Under the pieces are notes generated by a model. That model worked only from the letters and a program-made list of their open reading frames with translations, did no database searches and was not told where the DNA came from. 8,335 bases of DNA from an uncultured Phycisphaerales bacterium (lineage in GTDB: Bacteria; Planctomycetota; Phycisphaerae; Sedimentisphaerales; Anaerobacaceae): NCBI GenBank assembly GCA_937868145.1, contig CALMMH010000347.1, positions 1-8,335 on the forward strand, written 5' to 3'. The position numbers were made by a program, and so were the translations under genes. Each line of letters starts with the position of its first letter. Position 1 is the stretch's first letter. Of the stretch, positions 5,395 to 8,335 are shown one piece after another.

Positions 5395-6341
5395 TCGCCC
5401 CCGTACAGTTCCGTCAGTTGATCGCCCGCAGGCATCTCCGGATAGAATTCGCCTTGCGGGCCCAGATAGCCCTGCTGATGTCTCTTGAGCTCGATTTCGA
5501 CGAAGCCGACGCCGTTCTTCCTGGCGACCTGGACCTTGAGGACCGTGCCCTCGGCTTGTGCCGGCGTCGCTGCGGCGCCGTACAGTTCCACGAGGTGTGC
5601 GACGGTGGGCATGAGGGGATAAAACTCCCCTTTGGGCCCGACGAAGCCGTTGTCGCGCCGGGTCAATGTCACGCGGGTGAAGCCGCTGCCGTTCTTGTTG
5701 GGGATGTGGATGAAGAACACGTCGGTTCGCGTCTGTCTGAGTTCTTCCGGCACGCCGTACATTTCCGTGAGCAAGACCACCTCCGGCATGGTCGGATAAA
5801 ACTCGCCTTGGGGGCCCAAATAGCCGCCTTCGATCTTCTGGAGAGTGACCGGGACGAAGCCGTCGCCCGTGGTCTTGGGGACGTACAGCACGCGAGTCGG
5901 GGACGCGGGGACAACCGGCGCGGGCGTCTCGGAATGCACGACCACGGTCTGGACGGGCCGATCCACGATGACGTAGCCGCCGGGCGCCGCCTGGTAGTAC
6001 ACGCCATCGACCACGTAGTATGCGACGCCTCCGACGACCACCACGGTGTACGGGCCGGGCAGAGTCGCAACCGCCGACACCGTGACGATGACGTAGGTGT
6101 CGTCATGGTCGTGCCGATAGTATACGCCGCCGTGGACCCAGTAGGGGACGCCGCCGATCACGATCCGGCGAGAGCCGACGGGAGGACGCATCGGCCCGGG
6201 TCTGGCGGGACCGAAAACCGGGCGGGGGCCGCCGGGGCCTCCGCGAGGTCCGGGGCCGCCCGGGCCCAGGCCCGCGTTGACATCTACGCTCAACAAAACA
6301 GCCATCAACGTCGATAGAACGATCACATTTCGAATCTGCAT
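5391..6341 (-). CDS. Secreted DUF6515-like protein with three C-terminal repeats
   Basis: This 316-residue protein is probably exported. Residues 1-23 form a signal peptide (MQIRN, then a hydrophobic core, cleavage after VNA). A Gly/Pro/Arg-rich low-complexity stretch follows (24-56). Next, residues 58-130 are rich in Tyr, Val and Gly with paired units like GGVPYWVHGGVYY and GGVAYYVVDGVYY, the pattern of DUF6515-type proteins. The C-terminal half holds three repeats (149-196, 207-255, 266-314), each with GF near the start and ending GYxGPxGEFYPxMP...LTELYG. No catalytic motif is visible; a cell-surface or periplasmic structural or binding role is plausible but unproven. AGGAG six bases before the ATG at 6341 supports this start; an upstream in-frame ATG at 6392 would place 17 unlikely residues before the signal peptide. 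Its stop overlaps a downstream ATG. Confidence 0.8.
   Translation of the reverse strand: MQIRNVIVLSTLMAVLLSVDVNAGLGPGGPGPRGGPGGPRPVFGPARPGPMRPPVGSRRIVIGGVPYWVHGGVYYRHDHDDTYVIVTVSAVATLPGPYTVVVVGGVAYYVVDGVYYQAAPGGYVIVDRPVQTVVVHSETPAPVVPASPTRVLYVPKTTGDGFVPVTLQKIEGGYLGPQGEFYPTMPEVVLLTEMYGVPEELRQTRTDVFFIHIPNKNGSGFTRVTLTRRDNGFVGPKGEFYPLMPTVAHLVELYGAAATPAQAEGTVLKVQVARKNGVGFVEIELKRHQQGYLGPQGEFYPEMPAGDQLTELYGGE
5400..5897 (-). repeat. Three tandem 48-residue coding repeats
   Basis: Within the preceding secreted protein, units are encoded at about 5754-5897, 5577-5726 and 5400-5546. Shared positions are an initial hydrophobic strand, NG or DG then GF, a second strand (VTL, VTL, IEL), then G[YF][LV]GP[QK]GEFYPxMP and a closing L[TV]E[LM]YG. 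The first and third share YLGPQGEFYP exactly. The units differ elsewhere and their spacers vary (about 10 residues), so the duplication is old and kept by selection. I recall similar GPQGEYYP-type units in other bacterial exported proteins, without an assigned function. Confidence 0.85.
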
Positions 6342-6616
6342 TGGCGTCTCCTGTGGTGTGTTCGCAGCTCTACCCCGTATGGGTTTCACCAAAAATAAGT
6401 GGCGACGGGTTTCGACCGGTTACACAAAAAAGCCCGTTTCGTGCTGAGCGGCCTATCGATCGAGTTCCGAGTTTCCTTGCCAGAGGGGAGTGCGGACAAC
6501 TATGATAAGTACGAGATCGGAGCGTGCGGGTTCGGACGGCCGCGGTGGGATTATCGAACGCGGTAGCCTGGACGCCTCTCGGGTGAATGCATGGGAGCCA
6601 TCGAAAAGGAGCGATA
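6342..6616. other. Divergent intergenic region, 275 bases
   Basis: This lies between the divergent secreted repeat protein and the GH43-like gene. It contains a good sigma-70-type promoter for the plus strand (6477-6506). No equally clear promoter was seen for the minus strand, although AT-rich tracts near 6389-6397 and 6422-6432 could contribute. No gene is supported here. Confidence 0.5.
6477..6506 (+). promoter_or_regulatory. Sigma-70-type promoter for GH43-like gene
   Basis: TTGCCA (6477-6482) and TATGAT (6501-6506) each match the -35 and -10 consensus at five of six bases, with an 18-base spacer. Transcription would start near 6513, leaving a leader of about 104 bases before the ATG at 6617. 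The match is by eye to the E. coli-type consensus, which may be looser in this organism. Confidence 0.5.
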
Positions 6617-7621
6617 ATGAACGTGGGAAGGGCGAGTCTGATTCCGTTCGTTGTTCTGATTGCGGCGGCGCCGGCATGGACGCAACCCCGCGCGCCTCAG
6701 GACTCCAATGAGATCGTGCCTCTGGCGGGCGTTCGCATGCGGGACCCGTGCATCATGGCCGACGCGGCGACCCGGACCTATTACATGGTCGGATCGGGTG
6801 GGAATCGCGTCCGCGCGTACACCAGCAGCGACCTCAAGAGTTGGCAGGGACCCAAGACGATCTTCCGAACGCCCGAGGACATCTGGGGCGACATTCGCGT
6901 CGTCGGCATCTGGGCTCCCGAGATGCACAAGTACCAGGGCAAGTATTATCTGTTCCTGACGTTCGACACTCGCAATCCGCTGTCGGAGCAGTGGCGCAAC
7001 TGGCTGCCCCGCGTCACCCGCGGTTCGCAGGTGCTCGTCGGCGATTCGCCCATGGGTCCGTTCAAGCCGTTCCAGAATCGCTCGACGCTGCCGCCGGACA
7101 TGATGACGCTCGACGGCACGCTCTGGGTCGAAGATGGCGTCCCCTACATGGTCTTCTGCCACGAGTGGGTCCAGATCGTCAATGGCTCGGTGGACTACAT
7201 TCGCCTCAAGGACGACCTGTCGGAGACGGTCGGTGAGCCCAAGACGCTGTTTTATGCGGCCGAAGCCCCGTGGAGCACGATGGACAGAGCCCGGGGCAAC
7301 AACGTTACCGACGCCCCCTGGCTCTACCTGGGCAAGACCGGCAAGCTCTACATGATCTGGGCCAGCTTCCGTAATGGCGTCTACAACGAAGGCATCGCGA
7401 TTTCGCCCTCAGGCAAGTTGGCGGGCCCCTGGACCCAGCAGGCCGAACCCCTGTACTCCAACGATGGCGGCCACGGCATGCTCTTCACGACCTTCGATGG
7501 CGAGCTGATGATGGTCCTGCACTCGCCGAACGGCCGCGAAGCCCGCCCCCGCATCTTCGAGATGGAAGACACCGGCGAGACGCTCAAGATCGTCCAGGAG
7601 TTCACGGATCAGACTCTGTAG
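6617..7621 (+). CDS. Secreted GH43-like glycoside hydrolase
   Basis: This 334-residue protein is a five-bladed beta-propeller glycosidase of family 43 by motif, probably exported: residues 1-22 form a signal peptide (hydrophobic core, APAWT). Such enzymes cut arabinose-, xylose- or galactose-containing polysaccharides. Visible motifs are MRDPCI with Asp43, the expected catalytic base; LDGTLW with Asp166, the pKa modulator; TDAPWLY with Asp232 where most families carry the general-acid Glu; and GGHGM with His286, the central metal-site His. I recall TDGP/TDAP with Asp in a subgroup of GH43 proteins, so this may be a subgroup trait rather than inactivation. AAAAGGAG (6604-6611) lies five bases before the ATG and decides the start over one at 6587. 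No transporter or other carbohydrate gene is in view. Substrate cannot be told. Confidence 0.85.
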   Translation: MNVGRASLIPFVVLIAAAPAWTQPRAPQDSNEIVPLAGVRMRDPCIMADAATRTYYMVGSGGNRVRAYTSSDLKSWQGPKTIFRTPEDIWGDIRVVGIWAPEMHKYQGKYYLFLTFDTRNPLSEQWRNWLPRVTRGSQVLVGDSPMGPFKPFQNRSTLPPDMMTLDGTLWVEDGVPYMVFCHEWVQIVNGSVDYIRLKDDLSETVGEPKTLFYAAEAPWSTMDRARGNNVTDAPWLYLGKTGKLYMIWASFRNGVYNEGIAISPSGKLAGPWTQQAEPLYSNDGGHGMLFTTFDGELMMVLHSPNGREARPRIFEMEDTGETLKIVQEFTDQTL

Positions 7622-7652
7622 ATTGCCGTCCAGCGATGAAGGGAGAGGACGA

Positions 7653-8335
7653 ATGCATGCGGGAGAATCTGAGCAGGGGAAAGGGTCGGATGGACCCGTC
7701 CGGACGTGCCGGCGAGCCTGTGTTCCGGACATCATCCTGACGGTGTTTGTCGTTGCACTGGCGGCCGGCGGCTCGCATTTCATCGACTGGGGGGAGTACG
7801 TGGGCGGCCTGCGTGGCCTCGGCGTTGGGTGCAGTCTCCTACTGGTTTGGGGAATCCGGCCACTGATCGTTCTTGTCACACTGGTTGTCGCGATGAGATG
7901 GCTTCTGGCTAGACGTCTCACTCTCTTCCAGAGACTCCTGCGACTCCCATTCCCTGCCATTTGTCTGGTAGCGGTTTTCATCCCCATTGGGGTCTCCGAA
8001 CCTGCGGCAGCGGCCTATCTGCGAGGGTTCGAGCAGCGGATATTGAAGAATGTGGATATTGGAGGCGTCCAGCGATGGTTGACGACAGAGGGACAGAAGC
8101 ATGCCGGCTTGGTGTACCGGCCCGACTTCCCCTCGGAATTGCCAGGATGTCTGACTGAGTTCCACCCCTGGGTGATCCTGTTCGGCGATGTCGCGTCCGA
8201 ACACGGTATAACGGTGGAATTCCGTTGGGTGGCACCCCACGGTGAGAATTTCGGGCTGATCGTTGGTCCGCCCACGATGAAGACCCCTGAGGAGGGAATG
8301 ATCCGACTACCCGACAGCGACTTCAACGAATTTCG
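7653..8335 (+). CDS. Membrane protein, unknown, 3' end outside window
   Basis: The frame stays open for 227 codons to the window edge, so the C-terminus is missing. GGGAGAGG (7641-7648) sits about four bases before the ATG. A polar N-terminus of about 25 residues precedes hydrophobic segments near 26-44, 58-86 and 100-116. The remaining part, from about residue 120 (YLRGFEQRILKNVDI), is soluble and likely outside the cytoplasm, with pieces such as GGVQRWL and FRWVAPHGENFGLIVGPP. I recall similar FLRGFE-type membrane proteins of unknown role in planctomycetes, but cannot name a family. It begins 31 bases after the GH43-like gene and may share its transcript. Third codon positions are less strongly G/C here than in glnN or the GH43-like gene. 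Confidence 0.7.
   Translation, partial: MHAGESEQGKGSDGPVRTCRRACVPDIILTVFVVALAAGGSHFIDWGEYVGGLRGLGVGCSLLLVWGIRPLIVLVTLVVAMRWLLARRLTLFQRLLRLPFPAICLVAVFIPIGVSEPAAAAYLRGFEQRILKNVDIGGVQRWLTTEGQKHAGLVYRPDFPSELPGCLTEFHPWVILFGDVASEHGITVEFRWVAPHGENFGLIVGPPTMKTPEEGMIRLPDSDFNEF

Noticed and set aside
5129..5488. Plus-strand frame of 119 codons across the minus-strand gap
   Set aside because: No ribosome site, no motif, and it runs into the coding part of the repeat protein on the opposite strand.
6342..6392. Upstream start of the secreted repeat protein
   Set aside because: It would bury the signal peptide behind 17 polar residues; the ATG at 6341 has a good AGGAG.
1..8335. tRNA, rRNA, CRISPR array, insertion sequence or phage gene
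   Set aside because: No cloverleaf, no regularly spaced repeat array, no transposase or terminal inverted repeats were seen on either strand.

Overview
The window looks like a chromosomal segment of a GC-rich bacterium, most likely a planctomycete (Phycisphaerae-like). This is inferred from the gene mix: a class III glutamine synthetase beside amtB and a PII gene, a secreted DUF6515-like repeat protein, a secreted GH43-type enzyme, and a membrane protein of the kind common in planctomycete genomes. The phylum is an inference from family distribution, not something read directly. Coding regions are GC-rich with strong G/C preference at third codon positions. The stretch before amtB is clearly richer in A and T.

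Layout: (1) 1-290 is a regulatory region with a near-consensus sigma-54 (-24/-12) promoter at 178-193 and, upstream of it, a 14-base direct repeat repeated every 30 bases. (2) 291-2029 holds amtB and a PII gene 20 bases apart, forming an operon. (3) 2030-2418 is a 389-base spacer with a possible 46-codon ORF and a chain of overlapping inverted repeats, one resembling an NtrC site. (4) 2419-4518 is glnN, the class III glutamine synthetase, ended by a long bipartite hairpin terminator at 4551-4620. (5) The minus strand, converging on that terminator, carries from right to left a secreted protein with three 48-residue repeats (5391-6341), a doubtful 90-codon ORF starting in an ATGA overlap (5122-5394), and a single-domain GyrI-like protein (4629-5135). 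(6) The plus strand then carries a secreted GH43-like glycosidase (6617-7621) behind a recognisable sigma-70-type promoter, followed 31 bases later by a membrane protein that runs off the window end (7653-8335).

The left half is a nitrogen assimilation module. AmtB brings in ammonium, PII senses 2-oxoglutarate and ATP/ADP and gates AmtB, and the class III synthetase makes glutamine. The PII protein has glutamate at the position of the classical uridylylated tyrosine (Tyr51), and class III synthetases are not known as adenylylation targets. If so, neither classical covalent switch applies here, and control would rest on sigma-54 transcription, effector binding by PII, and possibly the structured spacer before glnN. 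The right half is unrelated accessory material: cell-surface and polysaccharide functions plus genes of unknown role.
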